Positions 17,975 to 26,344 of a stretch of 64,000 bases of DNA are shown here, piece by piece. The stretch lies in NCBI RefSeq assembly GCF_012927355.1, contig NZ_JABBGK010000002.1:516758-580757 (forward strand). The letters are read 5' to 3'. The translations under genes and the position numbers were made by a program. A model generated the notes under the pieces. That model searched no databases and was not told the DNA's origin. It saw only the letters and a list, made by a program, of their open reading frames with translations. Source of the stretch: Rhizobium terricola. Lineage in GTDB: Bacteria; Pseudomonadota; Alphaproteobacteria; Rhizobiales; Rhizobiaceae. Position 1 is the stretch's first letter, and the number at the start of each line of letters is the position of its first letter.

Positions 17975-19663
17975 CTACTGCTCGCCATGAACATGCGGAT
18001 TTTCGAAGGCCGCGAGGGGTGCAGTCAGCACCCAGCGCAGGCCGTGGCTGTCGAAATCGACGGCCACCTTGCCGCCGAACGCGGCCGCGGCGTGGCGTTC
18101 GATCACCGTGGAGCCGAAGCCCCGGCGGCGTGGTTCGACAACCGGCGGGCCACCACTCTCCGACCAGCTCAGCCTGAGCGCGGCCGTGCCCTCGGGATCA
18201 TCCGCCTGAAGGACCTGCCATTCGATCAGAATGCGGCCTTCGGGTGCGGACAGCGCTCCGTACTTCACGGAATTGGTGGCCAGTTCGTAGAAGACCAGCC
18301 CCAGGTTCTGCACTGCGTTGGCGTTGGCGAGAAAATCCTTGCCGCGCAGGTCGACCCGGCCGGTCGATCCCGTTACCGTCGAAAGCTGCATCTCGATCAT
18401 GGATGAGAGAGGAATGCCGCCCCATTGCTGCTTCGCCAGCGCCTCGATCGACTGGGCAAGTCCCGCAAGGCGTCCGCCAACAGCCTTCTGCAGTTCATCG
18501 ACGCTGTCCGTGCCGCGAGCGAGCTGCCGGATCATCGCCTGCACCAGCGACAGGATGTTCTTGGTGCGATGGACAAGTTCCTGCAGGATGAAGTGGACCC
18601 TCTCCTCCGCCTCGGCGCGGTCGAAGGACGCATTGGACAGCGCGACGGCGACCTGATTGGCCTCGATCACCTTGGTGAGCTCCGGCGACACGATCTCGCC
18701 GCGGCCGATCCGCTCCGCCATGTTGGCGATCTGGCGGATCGAGCGCCGCAACTGATGGGCGGCGGCAAGGACAATGCCCAGGCTCAACGCGAGAAGCACG
18801 AAACTGCCGTAGAGAAAGCTCTGCCAGGTACTGGCGAGAGTAGCCTGTGCGGAAGCGACGGGGCCCCAGACCGCCACGCGCCAGGGCCAGTCGGACACGC
18901 GGGCATAACCAATCATGATCTCCTGCCCGGCGTGGTCAACAACCGCACTGCTGTTCGAACCGACGATCAGACGGCGCAGATCATCCGGATAAGGTGAACC
19001 GGACGCCATGTTCTCCGGGCCGCTGGAGACAATCACCTTTCCATCGGCGTCGAGGATGGCGGCTGACCAGCCCGGAGGCAGGATGTCGGTGGCTGTCATG
19101 CCGGCCAGGTCGCCGGCATTCTGGGTCAACACGAGGGCAGCACCGGAGGAGGATACCTCTGGTGGAAGCGGCATGATGACGTTGAAGACCCATTGCTGGC
19201 TGGTCGCACCGAAGAAGACACCGGACGCCTGCGTCTCACCGGTGCCGAGCACCTTTTCGAGGGTGGCGATGTCGGACATGCGGCGCAGCGGTGTGCCGAA
19301 GGGTACGCGGGTATTCAATCGCTGCATACCGTCACGATCAACGAGCAGGACATAGATCGACCCTGCCCCAAGGCTCGACGCGGTGCGGTCGTGGAAGGCA
19401 GCGAGGTCGCCAGCCGCCAACTCGGCGGCTCCTCCGAGCAGCCGGAGGGTGGTTGACATGTCTTCGAGTTCGCGCTCGACATTCCGGCTGATAGTCTGGG
19501 CGTCCTGCGCGGCTTCCCGTCGCAAGGCATCGTATTCGCTGCGTTCGAGTTCGGTGAGCAAGAAGACGACGAAGATAAGAAGAGGCAGCATGGCAAGGAT
19601 TGCCATCGCCACCAGATAGACGCCGAGCGAGGCGGTCGGGAACAGACGGGAAAGCCTATCCAT
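17975..19663 (-). CDS. Membrane-bound HWE-type sensor histidine kinase
   Basis: This 562-residue kinase has a TM near residues 14-36, a large periplasmic Cache-like sensor domain (about 40-270), a second TM near 275-300, a HAMP segment and an HWE/HisKA_2 kinase core. The H-box is ILQELVHRTKNILSLVQAM, followed by LGLVFYELATNSVKYGAL (N-box) and LSWSESGGP with a C-terminal RRRGFGSTVIE. HWE kinases of this sort often feed stress or light responses in rhizobia. It has no adjacent response regulator. The neighbouring EcfG promoters make a link to the general stress response possible, but that is inference. Confidence 0.85.
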   Translation of the reverse strand: MDRLSRLFPTASLGVYLVAMAILAMLPLLIFVVFLLTELERSEYDALRREAAQDAQTISRNVERELEDMSTTLRLLGGAAELAAGDLAAFHDRTASSLGAGSIYVLLVDRDGMQRLNTRVPFGTPLRRMSDIATLEKVLGTGETQASGVFFGATSQQWVFNVIMPLPPEVSSSGAALVLTQNAGDLAGMTATDILPPGWSAAILDADGKVIVSSGPENMASGSPYPDDLRRLIVGSNSSAVVDHAGQEIMIGYARVSDWPWRVAVWGPVASAQATLASTWQSFLYGSFVLLALSLGIVLAAAHQLRRSIRQIANMAERIGRGEIVSPELTKVIEANQVAVALSNASFDRAEAEERVHFILQELVHRTKNILSLVQAMIRQLARGTDSVDELQKAVGGRLAGLAQSIEALAKQQWGGIPLSSMIEMQLSTVTGSTGRVDLRGKDFLANANAVQNLGLVFYELATNSVKYGALSAPEGRILIEWQVLQADDPEGTAALRLSWSESGGPPVVEPRRRGFGSTVIERHAAAAFGGKVAVDFDSHGLRWVLTAPLAAFENPHVHGEQ

Positions 19664-19907
19664 CTGCGCCTGCGGCCCGGGCCGGAACCATGGACAAGGG
19701 ATAACCGTCGCCGGATGTCATTGGCCGCCCTTCCAATTCCCGATGTTGTCCCCACGATTGATAACGCAGCTTTGCCCCCCTGCCAACCGGTTGCGGTTGG
19801 AACAATCGCCCCGCTCCCACGGACGGCGAGCGAGAAATATTTCCGGAGACTGCGAACCAAATCCCGGCTGGCGCGTTCTGAGGCATCAAGCCGGAGAGGA
19901 GAGGCCC

Positions 19908-20174
19908 ATGATTTTCAAACCACAGAGCTTTCACGGGGAGCCACCGGTTGTGGAAACCGAAAACCAAAACGAGGAACTGCTGGAAACGGCAGTCGCCCGG
20001 GCGCTTGCCGTTTCGCAGGGGATCGATGCCACACGCATCACCGTGACCGCCTCGGAGAATACGATATTCCTGTCCGGGAGCCTGTCGACCCAGGAGGAAA
20101 TCGACCGTGCGATCGAGATCACGCTCGCGGTTCCCGGTGTACAACGGATCACGCACGATCTGCATGTCGACTGA
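19908..20174 (+). CDS. BON-domain protein
   Basis: The ATG at 19908 is preceded by a strong GGAGAGGAGAGG ribosome site and gives 88 residues. Most of it is one BON domain (ETAVARALAVSQGIDATRIT; IFLSGSLSTQEEIDRAIEIT; PGVQRITHDLHV). BON domains are often membrane- or lipid-associated and are common in osmotic-shock proteins such as OsmY. There is no signal peptide, so it is probably cytoplasmic. It is divergent from the HWE kinase. A near-EcfG sequence at 19684 has CGTC instead of CGTT and lies far upstream, so I do not claim it. Confidence 0.8.
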   Translation: MIFKPQSFHGEPPVVETENQNEELLETAVARALAVSQGIDATRITVTASENTIFLSGSLSTQEEIDRAIEITLAVPGVQRITHDLHVD

Positions 20175-20291
20175 CATCGAAGCTGCTCTTGCAGTCTCAT
20201 ACGATTCCGGTCCGGGAAAGGGAGTTCCTGCCCTGCCCGGAAGTCGTATGTCGTCGAACCAGCGTTTCATGCGGGTATGCCAGAATGACAT

Positions 20292-20546
20292 TCAGCGCGA
20301 GTTCACGACGCCATGCAGACCTGCCGGCTGGTAAGATGCGGCCAACGCCGTGATCTTCAACATGCGGCCTTTGAGATCCTGCTGCCGCAGAACCGTCGAA
20401 GCGTTGCCTCCACCGACGTCGTCCAGATGCCGCCGGGCAGCCTCCACTGCCAGATGGTAACTCGGATAAGACGGCGACTGCACGCCTCCGGAAATGAAAA
20501 CCCAGCCTCTCGCATGCGGTAGGATATCGCAGAAAACTTCTGTCAT
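20292..20546 (-). CDS. Small stress-linked protein, function unknown
   Basis: I chose the ATG at 20546 (MTEVFCDILPHARGWVFIS), giving 84 residues, because AGGAGGAGTT lies just upstream. The sequence reads as a small alpha-beta domain (GWVFISGGVQSPSYPSYHLA, VEAARRHLDD). I do not recognise it with confidence. A near-ideal EcfG promoter ends about 24 bp before the start codon, so it should be induced in the general stress response. It is transcribed separately from the operon whose last stop is at 20649. Confidence 0.7.
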   Translation of the reverse strand: MTEVFCDILPHARGWVFISGGVQSPSYPSYHLAVEAARRHLDDVGGGNASTVLRQQDLKGRMLKITALAASYQPAGLHGVVNSR

Positions 20547-20569
20547 GACGAACTCCTCCTTATCCGACA

Positions 20570-20594
20570 AACGCGCGGGCGGCCGGAAGGTTCC
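20570..20594 (-). promoter_or_regulatory. EcfG/RpoE2-type promoter for the 20292-20546 gene
   Basis: On the minus strand GGAAC (20594-20590), a 16-base spacer and CGTT (20573-20570) match the EcfG consensus. The ribosome site AGGAGG and the ATG at 20546 follow with a short leader. Together with 15708-15733 it suggests a local cluster of general stress genes. Confidence 0.65.
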
Positions 20595-20648
20595 CGAGCT
20601 GCAGAGGAATTTCGGGGGCGCAGCAGTCCAAGACACTGGAGGCCCTGC

Positions 20649-21839
20649 CTAGGCGCGGACGAAGAACCCGATCATCGCATTGAAGATCTTGGCGAGGAAC
20701 CCGCCCTGCCGTGCATCCGCCCCCATGTGGCTGAAGCCGAAGACCAGGGAGCCGAGGATAAGGAGCTTGCGCAGCCGCTCGTCGAGCGACCGTGCGGGTT
20801 CGGGGGCGTGACCCGAAGCGCGCATGATGAGCAAGACGAAGGTCGCCGATGTCACATGGAAGTCGAGCCAGCGTCCCCAGTCGATCGCGACCACATAAAG
20901 CGGCAGGAACGGCAGGCCGATGACCAGCAGTAATGCCGCCAGCCGCCAGTTGGTGTTGCGACCATCGGCAAGGTAGGTGGCGAGACCGGCGAAGGCGAAG
21001 AGCACCGAAGGCGCGAGCCAGAGAAGACCGTTGGCCGCGACGATTTCGGCGGAGAGACCCATCTCGTAGCCGAGCGCATGGGTCAGCGCCTCCACCGACC
21101 CGTCACAGAACTGAACAGGAAAGCCCCGCCGCAGAAGCGGTTCGCAGACCGGCGCCACATCCGAAAGCCTGGTTGCCGTGAGATTGACGAGGAAAGGTAT
21201 CGCAAGGGCGACCGAAATCGCCAGATAGAGGCCGATCTTCCATCGCAACCCGGGGCCACCTTCCCGCTCGTCCGCAAAGGTGAAGTGGAGTGCGGCGAGG
21301 AAGGCCGGCAGGAAGAAGATCATTCCTTCGTGGGCAAGCACTGCGACACCCATCAGGACTATCGACAACGGAATTGCCAAGGCACGTTTCCAGACGCCCG
21401 TCGCAGCCAGCGCCAGGGTCGCAAGAGCAAGATAGACGATCATCTCCTTGCGCAGGCTACCCTGCGGATCGGCTGCCCAGAACAGTACGAAGAAGCCCGG
21501 GGACAGAAGGAGCAGGAGCACGCGATCGGTCAGGCCGGACCGACGGGCTGCGACAATGGTCGCCCCGATCAGCGCAAGCATCAGGATCGCCTGAAGCGCG
21601 CCGATCAGCAGGAGCGGCTTGATCGCCAAGAGATCGGAAAGGCGCAGCAGCCCGGAGCCGAAGAGACCGCGGCGGACGAAGACTTCCTCGCTGTTGACCA
21701 GCCAGTCCGCCTGCTTCCAGGAATTGCCGCCCACGAGTATGTCGCGCAGGAGATTGGCGAGCAGCAAGCTCGTCGCCAGGAAGTATGTGGCGCCGAGGAC
21801 CCGGCCGTTACGCTGGCGGAGAAAGAAGGAACCGATCAT
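20649..21839 (-). CDS. Polytopic membrane protein, candidate glycosyltransferase of the DPA operon
   Basis: I place the start at the ATG at 21839, which overlaps the dprE2-like stop as TGATG, so translation is coupled; it gives 396 residues. There are about ten hydrophobic segments. After the first one, a loop reads WKQADWLVNSEEVFVRRGLF, acidic and aromatic, a motif I associate with unnamed membrane proteins in polysaccharide loci. GT-C glycosyltransferases that use lipid-linked sugars also keep acidic residues in the first outer loop. As the last gene of an operon making a lipid-linked arabinose donor, it may be the arabinosyl transferase, a polymerase or a transporter. No family is firmly recognised. 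Confidence 0.65.
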   Translation of the reverse strand: MIGSFFLRQRNGRVLGATYFLATSLLLANLLRDILVGGNSWKQADWLVNSEEVFVRRGLFGSGLLRLSDLLAIKPLLLIGALQAILMLALIGATIVAARRSGLTDRVLLLLLSPGFFVLFWAADPQGSLRKEMIVYLALATLALAATGVWKRALAIPLSIVLMGVAVLAHEGMIFFLPAFLAALHFTFADEREGGPGLRWKIGLYLAISVALAIPFLVNLTATRLSDVAPVCEPLLRRGFPVQFCDGSVEALTHALGYEMGLSAEIVAANGLLWLAPSVLFAFAGLATYLADGRNTNWRLAALLLVIGLPFLPLYVVAIDWGRWLDFHVTSATFVLLIMRASGHAPEPARSLDERLRKLLILGSLVFGFSHMGADARQGGFLAKIFNAMIGFFVRA

Positions 21840-22585
21840 CAGAGTTTCGTTCGCTTGAACAGGAATTCCGGAAGGGCGGTGATGATCAGCATGATCCAGC
21901 GCCACATCCAGCGGACATAGACGACATCCTTTCCGCGCTCGACGGCCCGGACGATGGTTTCAGCCACTTCGGACGGGGCAGCTGTCAGGGCGCCGGGCAG
22001 AGCCATGCCCTCGGTCATTCGGGTCCGCACAAATCCCGGCTTGACGGTGATGACGCGGACGCCCCTGGCAAATAGCCGATTGCGAAGACCGGAGAGAAAA
22101 GCCGTGAAGCCCGCCTTGGCAGCGCCGTAGACATAGTTCGAGGCGCGGCCACGATCCCCTGCGACGGACGAAATGCCGATGATCGTGCCGCTTCCACGCT
22201 GCTCGAAACGTTCCGCGATCAGGCCAAGCAGGAGGCACGGGCCTTCAAAATTGGTGCGCATCACCCGCTGGGCCTCGGCCGCATCCCGTTCGCTGACGGC
22301 CTGATCACCAAGCGTGCCCACGGCACAGAGCACGGCCTGCGGAAGGACGCCGAGCCCGTCGAGAAATCCGGTAAAACTCGGTGTGTCGAGGATGTCGAGC
22401 GTCGCGGCCACGGCGGAGCCCGCGGGAGCCCGCAGCGCAAGATCGCGGGCCTGTGCCTCGAGCCCGTCCCGGTCGCGCCCCGCGAGGACGATGTGCCAGC
22501 CCTTTCCGGCAAAAGCGACGGCAGTCGCCCTTGCCATATCGGATGAGCCGCCAATCACCAGCAATGTATTCTTGTCAGTGGTCAT
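21839..22585 (-). CDS. dprE2: DprE2-like short-chain reductase (DPA pathway)
   Basis: This 248-residue short-chain dehydrogenase has a nucleotide-binding LLVIGGSSDMARATA at the N-terminus and the catalytic GISSVAG and YVYGAAKAG (Ser, Tyr-x3-Lys). The C-terminus keeps a hydrophobic stretch (WRWIMLIITALPEFLF), as seen in mycobacterial DprE2. Its expected reaction is NADH-dependent reduction of decaprenylphosphoryl-2-keto-ribose to decaprenylphosphoryl-D-arabinose, completing the epimerisation begun by DprE1. The DprE1-like gene lies 25 bp upstream, which supports the assignment. Confidence 0.82.
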   Translation of the reverse strand: MTTDKNTLLVIGGSSDMARATAVAFAGKGWHIVLAGRDRDGLEAQARDLALRAPAGSAVAATLDILDTPSFTGFLDGLGVLPQAVLCAVGTLGDQAVSERDAAEAQRVMRTNFEGPCLLLGLIAERFEQRGSGTIIGISSVAGDRGRASNYVYGAAKAGFTAFLSGLRNRLFARGVRVITVKPGFVRTRMTEGMALPGALTAAPSEVAETIVRAVERGKDVVYVRWMWRWIMLIITALPEFLFKRTKL

Positions 22586-22610
22586 TCAAATCCCCGGAGG
22601 TGTCTGGTGG

Positions 22611-23948
22611 CTAAAGCCCAAGACGCATGGATTGGAGGGAGGCGAAATGGTTATCCGCCCCGGCGGCCCGCCGGAAAGCCCGCATGTCTGCGACCCGGCC
22701 ATCCGCCCTTTCGAAGGTCGAGGCGCTCATCCGCGCATCCTTCGCCAGATAGAAACGCCCCCCGTGATCGAGTGTGATCGCATCCAACCGCTCGAGGAGC
22801 GCCAGGCTCGCGGTGCCGACGGGGAAATCGAGTGCCAGCGTGTAACCTTCCATGGGAAAGGAAAAGGCGCTCGTCTGAGGACCAAGGCGCTTCAACACGG
22901 CGAGAAACGACCCCTGGCCGGCCGCGGAGATCGTGCGGAGCAGTTCGGCCATGCCGGCGCGCGTCGAGGCGAGCGGAATGACGCACTGGAACTGCGCAAA
23001 GCCGCGGCGGCCGTAAATGCGGTTCCAGCCGTTAATGGCGTCCAGCGGGTAGAAGTAGCTGTCCCAATCGACAAGACTCATGCCCGAACTTGCCTTGCCT
23101 TTCCGATAATAGAGGGCGTTGAAGGCACGGACCGCATAGCGATTGAGCGTAAAACCGGGGGCATCGAACGGCACTGTCAGCCTGCGCTTCGACGGCGTGG
23201 CGAAGGGCGCGGCACGGCGCCGGAAATCAAGGTCCGCCAATCGCGCATGCTCGCCGAGCATCACGAGGGACCGCCCCAGATTGGCGCCGGTGGCCAGGCA
23301 ATCGATCCAGGCGACGGAATAGGTCCATTCGCTCGCCTCCTCGAATTGGGCGATCGCCTGATCGAGACCCGCGGCGGGAAGCATCTTCTGGCGGATCCAG
23401 GCGGTCTCTACAGGAACAAGACGGAAGGCGACTCTCAGGATGACGCCGGTCAGGCCCATGCCGCCGATCGTGAAACGAAAGAGATCGGCATTGTCATCAA
23501 CGGAACAGCGCCGCACCTCGCCATCAGCGCAGAGCAGATCGAACCACGCGACGAAGCCACCGAAGGAGCCGTCGCGATGATGGTTCTTGCCATGCACGTC
23601 GGCCGCAATCATGCCGCCGACCGTGACGAACTTGGTGCCGGGCGTGACCGGCGGGAACCAGCCGCGCGGCAGGAAGGCCTCCACGATGTCACCAAGAAGC
23701 ACACCGGCTTCCACCGTCAGCACGCCGGTCTGCGGATCAAAATCCAGCATGTGATCGAAGCCCGACATGCCGAGCGTCGCATCCCGGTTCAGGGCGCTGT
23801 CCCCATAAGCCCGGCCGTTGCCTCTCGCGATCATGACGGAGCCCGATGCGACGACGGCCTTCAGCGCCGCTTCGGTTCGTGGCCGCTCGACCCGGCAATC
23901 GACAGAGGGATATCGGCCCCAACCCGACAGACGTTCGATACTAGTCAT
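22611..23948 (-). CDS. dprE1: DprE1-like FAD oxidase (DPA pathway)
   Basis: The chosen ATG at 23948 (MTSIERLSGWGRYPSVDCR) overlaps gtrA by 8 bp and gives 445 residues. The PCMH FAD-binding motif ARGNGRAYGDSALN and the C-terminal FYLAKDARMSA, which holds the equivalent of the mycobacterial catalytic Lys418, identify the DprE1 family. Its reaction is oxidation of the 2'-OH of decaprenylphosphoryl-ribose. At the place of mycobacterial Cys387, the benzothiazinone target, the sequence is TLALDF, that is alanine. The alignment is by eye. Confidence 0.85.
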   Translation of the reverse strand: MTSIERLSGWGRYPSVDCRVERPRTEAALKAVVASGSVMIARGNGRAYGDSALNRDATLGMSGFDHMLDFDPQTGVLTVEAGVLLGDIVEAFLPRGWFPPVTPGTKFVTVGGMIAADVHGKNHHRDGSFGGFVAWFDLLCADGEVRRCSVDDNADLFRFTIGGMGLTGVILRVAFRLVPVETAWIRQKMLPAAGLDQAIAQFEEASEWTYSVAWIDCLATGANLGRSLVMLGEHARLADLDFRRRAAPFATPSKRRLTVPFDAPGFTLNRYAVRAFNALYYRKGKASSGMSLVDWDSYFYPLDAINGWNRIYGRRGFAQFQCVIPLASTRAGMAELLRTISAAGQGSFLAVLKRLGPQTSAFSFPMEGYTLALDFPVGTASLALLERLDAITLDHGGRFYLAKDARMSASTFERADGRVADMRAFRRAAGADNHFASLQSMRLGL

Positions 23949-24360
23949 GGCTGCGCCTGTCCTCGAACACAAAGCGGCGGTCGAGATGGTACTTCACGAC
24001 ATAGCCGATGCCGAGACCGACGAGGGCACCGACCTCACGCATGGCCTCCGTCCGCCATGCGAGCCAGAAACCCGTCTCCATTCCCCAGAATATCAGCGTG
24101 GTGACGATGCCCATGACGGTGTAGAGGCCAAATTTCCTGCCGTGGGCCGCCATGCCGGCGGAGGTGTCGAAGAAAATCCAGTTCTTGTCGAGCCAGTATT
24201 TTGCCACGAGACCCGTCGCCGTGCCGGCAAGCAACGCCAACGTGAAGCCGACGGCATCCGGCGGCAGGACGTCCAGCACGAGGCGTTGCGTCGCCAGATT
24301 GATCAGGGTCGCGATCACGGCGAACCCGACATAGCGCAGGACCAGGCTTGGCGTGCTCAT
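23941..24360 (-). CDS. GtrA family small membrane protein
   Basis: This 139-residue protein has four predicted membrane helices, typical of GtrA/DPMS_2 proteins (LRYVGFAVIATLINLATQRL; LLAGTATGLVAKYWLDKNW; LYTVMGIVTTLIFWGMETG; LVGLGIGYVVKYHLDRRFVF). GtrA proteins are associated with translocation or anchoring of polyprenyl-phosphate-linked sugars. A GtrA homologue also accompanies DPA genes in mycobacteria, where flipping of DPA is proposed. It overlaps ubiA by 4 bp and dprE1 by 8 bp. Confidence 0.88.
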   Translation of the reverse strand: MSTPSLVLRYVGFAVIATLINLATQRLVLDVLPPDAVGFTLALLAGTATGLVAKYWLDKNWIFFDTSAGMAAHGRKFGLYTVMGIVTTLIFWGMETGFWLAWRTEAMREVGALVGLGIGYVVKYHLDRRFVFEDRRSHD

Positions 24361-25790
24361 GCGATCTTCACCGTTGCCGCCAGAACGACGAGAAGCACAG
24401 CCACGCCGCAGAAGCGGCTGGTCTGGTCGCGGACGGCAAAGACGATCGGGTCATCATGCATACCACCGCGATGGGCGATCAGGGCCATCCTGCTGATCCA
24501 GTAGAGCAGCACCGGGCAGACACCCCAGAGCAGCAGCGGATGCGCATAGAGTTCACCGACGGCCATGCTGTCGAGATAGAGTGCCATGACGAGCACCGAG
24601 ACATAACCGGCGGCAATCGCCATCATGGTCACGATCGGCAGATCCTCGGCATGATAGCCGCGTCCCGAGGCCGAAAGGCGGCCTGACTTCATCACGTCCA
24701 CCAACTCGGCCTGCCGCTTGACCGCTGCGAGCGACAGGAACAGGAAGATCGAAAACGCCAGAAGCCAGACCGAAAGCGGAATGTCGGCGGCTGCCGCTCC
24801 GGCCAGAACGCGCACGGTGTAAAGTCCGGCAAGGACGCAGATGTCGATCACCGGCCGACGCTTCAAATGAAGCGAATAGGCCATGGTGACGACCATGTAG
24901 AGAGACAGCACGCCGAGGAACTCGATCCGGCCGGTCAGCGCACCGACTGCAATGCCGCCGAGGAACAGGAGAGGCGCGAGCAGCGTGCCGTGTTCCAGCG
25001 GAACTGCGCCGGAGGCGAGCGGGCGATTGCGCTTGCGGGGATGAGCCCGATCGGCGGCGAGATCCAGGAGGTCGTTCAGCAGATAGACGCCCGATGCAAC
25101 GAGCGAGAAGGAGACGAAGGCGAGGCCGGCGGCGAGCCAGGCGGACACCGAATGCGCATGGGCGGCGACAAGCGGCAGAAAGACCAGCAGGTTCTTCAGC
25201 CACTGGTGGGGGCGAAGCGCCCGCAGGTAGGCCCGAGGCTCGAATGACGGCAGAACCAACGCCTCCACGTCTCCCGAACGGCTGGCGATCCTTCGCCCGA
25301 GCGAGGACGGGACACCAACGCTCAAGGCCCGCCGCGCAGCCTGCCAAACCGGCAGATCGGCGCTCGAATCCCCGACATAATCGAAGTTCCCGGCGCCGAA
25401 CCTGTCCGTCAAGAACGCCGCCTTCGCGCTCCCCTTCAGGTTCCGCGTGCCATCCGATCCATGGACCTCGTCGAAAAGGCCGACATGTTCGGCAATCGCG
25501 CTCGCGACGCGCTGGTCCGTCGCCGTGACCAATACAGTGCGTCCGCCACCTTCTCGCCAATGGCGGACATAGTCGATGACGGCCCGGTTGTATTTGAGCA
25601 TTGCGGGATCGACGATCGCATGACGCGACAGGCTCGCCTTGAAGGCAGCCTTGCCACGAAGGAGGGCAAACAGGGCAATGAAGACACGCCAGATGCTGGC
25701 AGCGGCCAGCGCCCAGAAGGACTCGTAGAGGATATCCGATTTGATCAGGGTCCGATCGAGATCGACCGCAAGAACCACGTCATCTGCCAT
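24357..25790 (-). CDS. HAD phosphatase-UbiA prenyltransferase fusion (DPPR synthase-like)
   Basis: I chose the ATG at 25790 (MADDVVLAVDLDRTLIKSD) after an AAGGTGG ribosome site, giving 477 residues. The N-terminal 190 residues are a HAD domain with intact motifs: DLDRTL, VTATD, a Lys in LKGSAK and VGDSSADLP. The rest is a UbiA prenyltransferase with nine or so helices: RPHQWLKNLLVFLPL, the NDLLDLAAD metal site followed by RAHPRKRNRPLASG, and YSLHLKRRPVIDICVLAGLY. These match decaprenyl-phosphate phosphoribosyltransferase (Rv3806c type). The HAD half could remove the 5'-phosphate, so one protein may do two steps. It is the first gene of the operon. Confidence 0.85.
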   Translation of the reverse strand: MADDVVLAVDLDRTLIKSDILYESFWALAAASIWRVFIALFALLRGKAAFKASLSRHAIVDPAMLKYNRAVIDYVRHWREGGGRTVLVTATDQRVASAIAEHVGLFDEVHGSDGTRNLKGSAKAAFLTDRFGAGNFDYVGDSSADLPVWQAARRALSVGVPSSLGRRIASRSGDVEALVLPSFEPRAYLRALRPHQWLKNLLVFLPLVAAHAHSVSAWLAAGLAFVSFSLVASGVYLLNDLLDLAADRAHPRKRNRPLASGAVPLEHGTLLAPLLFLGGIAVGALTGRIEFLGVLSLYMVVTMAYSLHLKRRPVIDICVLAGLYTVRVLAGAAAADIPLSVWLLAFSIFLFLSLAAVKRQAELVDVMKSGRLSASGRGYHAEDLPIVTMMAIAAGYVSVLVMALYLDSMAVGELYAHPLLLWGVCPVLLYWISRMALIAHRGGMHDDPIVFAVRDQTSRFCGVAVLLVVLAATVKIA

Positions 25791-25892
25791 TCCACCTTGC
25801 CCCACTTGCCTTTCACCGCATTCATTCCCTTTTCCTGTGTGCGACGCAAACAAATCCGCCCGCCATGGTTAAACCGCGCGGCAAACGAGGAC

Positions 25893-25918
25893 GGGCCGGA
25901 TCCGTTGTGATCCGGCCC
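25893..25918. terminator. GC-rich inverted repeat between ubiA and tRNA-Phe
   Basis: A perfect 10 bp stem (gggccggatc at 25893-25902 and gatccggccc at 25909-25918) with a 6-base loop lies in the 278 bp gap upstream of the ubiA fusion. No good T-run follows on either strand (TTGTC on plus). It may end transcription from the tRNA-Phe side. Nothing else in 25791-26068 is convincing. Confidence 0.4.
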
Positions 25919-26068
25919 TTGTCATGATCGTTCATTCGGTTGCCCAGAGCAGGAAGGTCAGGGCGAATTCGACGGCAGGGAAGCTGGCCAATTGAATAGG
26001 AAAACCGCGGACAGGAAGGCGAAGCCGCAGCGCAGCAGAAAGTCAGGGTCGCACTTTTTGAAGAAAAA

Positions 26069-26144
26069 TGGTGCCCGGAGGCGGATTTGAACCACCGACA
26101 CGCGGATTTTCAATCCGCTGCTCTACCAACTGAGCTATCCGGGC
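26069..26144 (-). tRNA. tRNA-Phe (GAA)
   Basis: The minus strand reads GCCCGGATAGCTCAG at the 5' end, an anticodon arm GCGGATTGAAAATCCGC with anticodon GAA, a GTTCAAATC T-loop and acceptor TCCGGGC-A-CCA. The 76 bases include an encoded CCA. The 7 bp acceptor stem pairs fully. No duplicated 3' end was seen nearby, so this tRNA carries no insertion. Confidence 0.98.
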
Positions 26145-26344
26145 ATCAGGCCTTTTTCAAAGCCATCCGGCGGAGTTTCCGACCGGCGGGGGAGAAGTTT
26201 CCCCCGGAAGCGAGGGCGTTATAGCATCTTGTTTCGGCATGTCCAGCGCCTTTCGGCACTTTTTTGACAGCTTTGCAAAACAATGAAAAAGACCAATCAA
26301 AAGAACAGGTTCCGAGGACGCTTTGACGACAACGGGCGACCCGT

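Noticed and set aside
19684-19709. GGAAC-N17-CGTC as an EcfG promoter for the BON gene
   Set aside because: The -10 element is imperfect and it lies about 200 bp from the start codon.
25865-25872. TTAACCAT (minus) as a CtrA site for the DPA operon
   Set aside because: It is a single 8-mer half-site with no second element; a chance match is likely.
25935-26068. A minus frame reading as a hydrophobic peptide directly after tRNA-Phe
   Set aside because: It has no start codon or ribosome site and runs into the tRNA.
26069-26144. tRNA-Phe as a second integration site
   Set aside because: No copy of its 3' end and no integrase or foreign-looking DNA were seen nearby.
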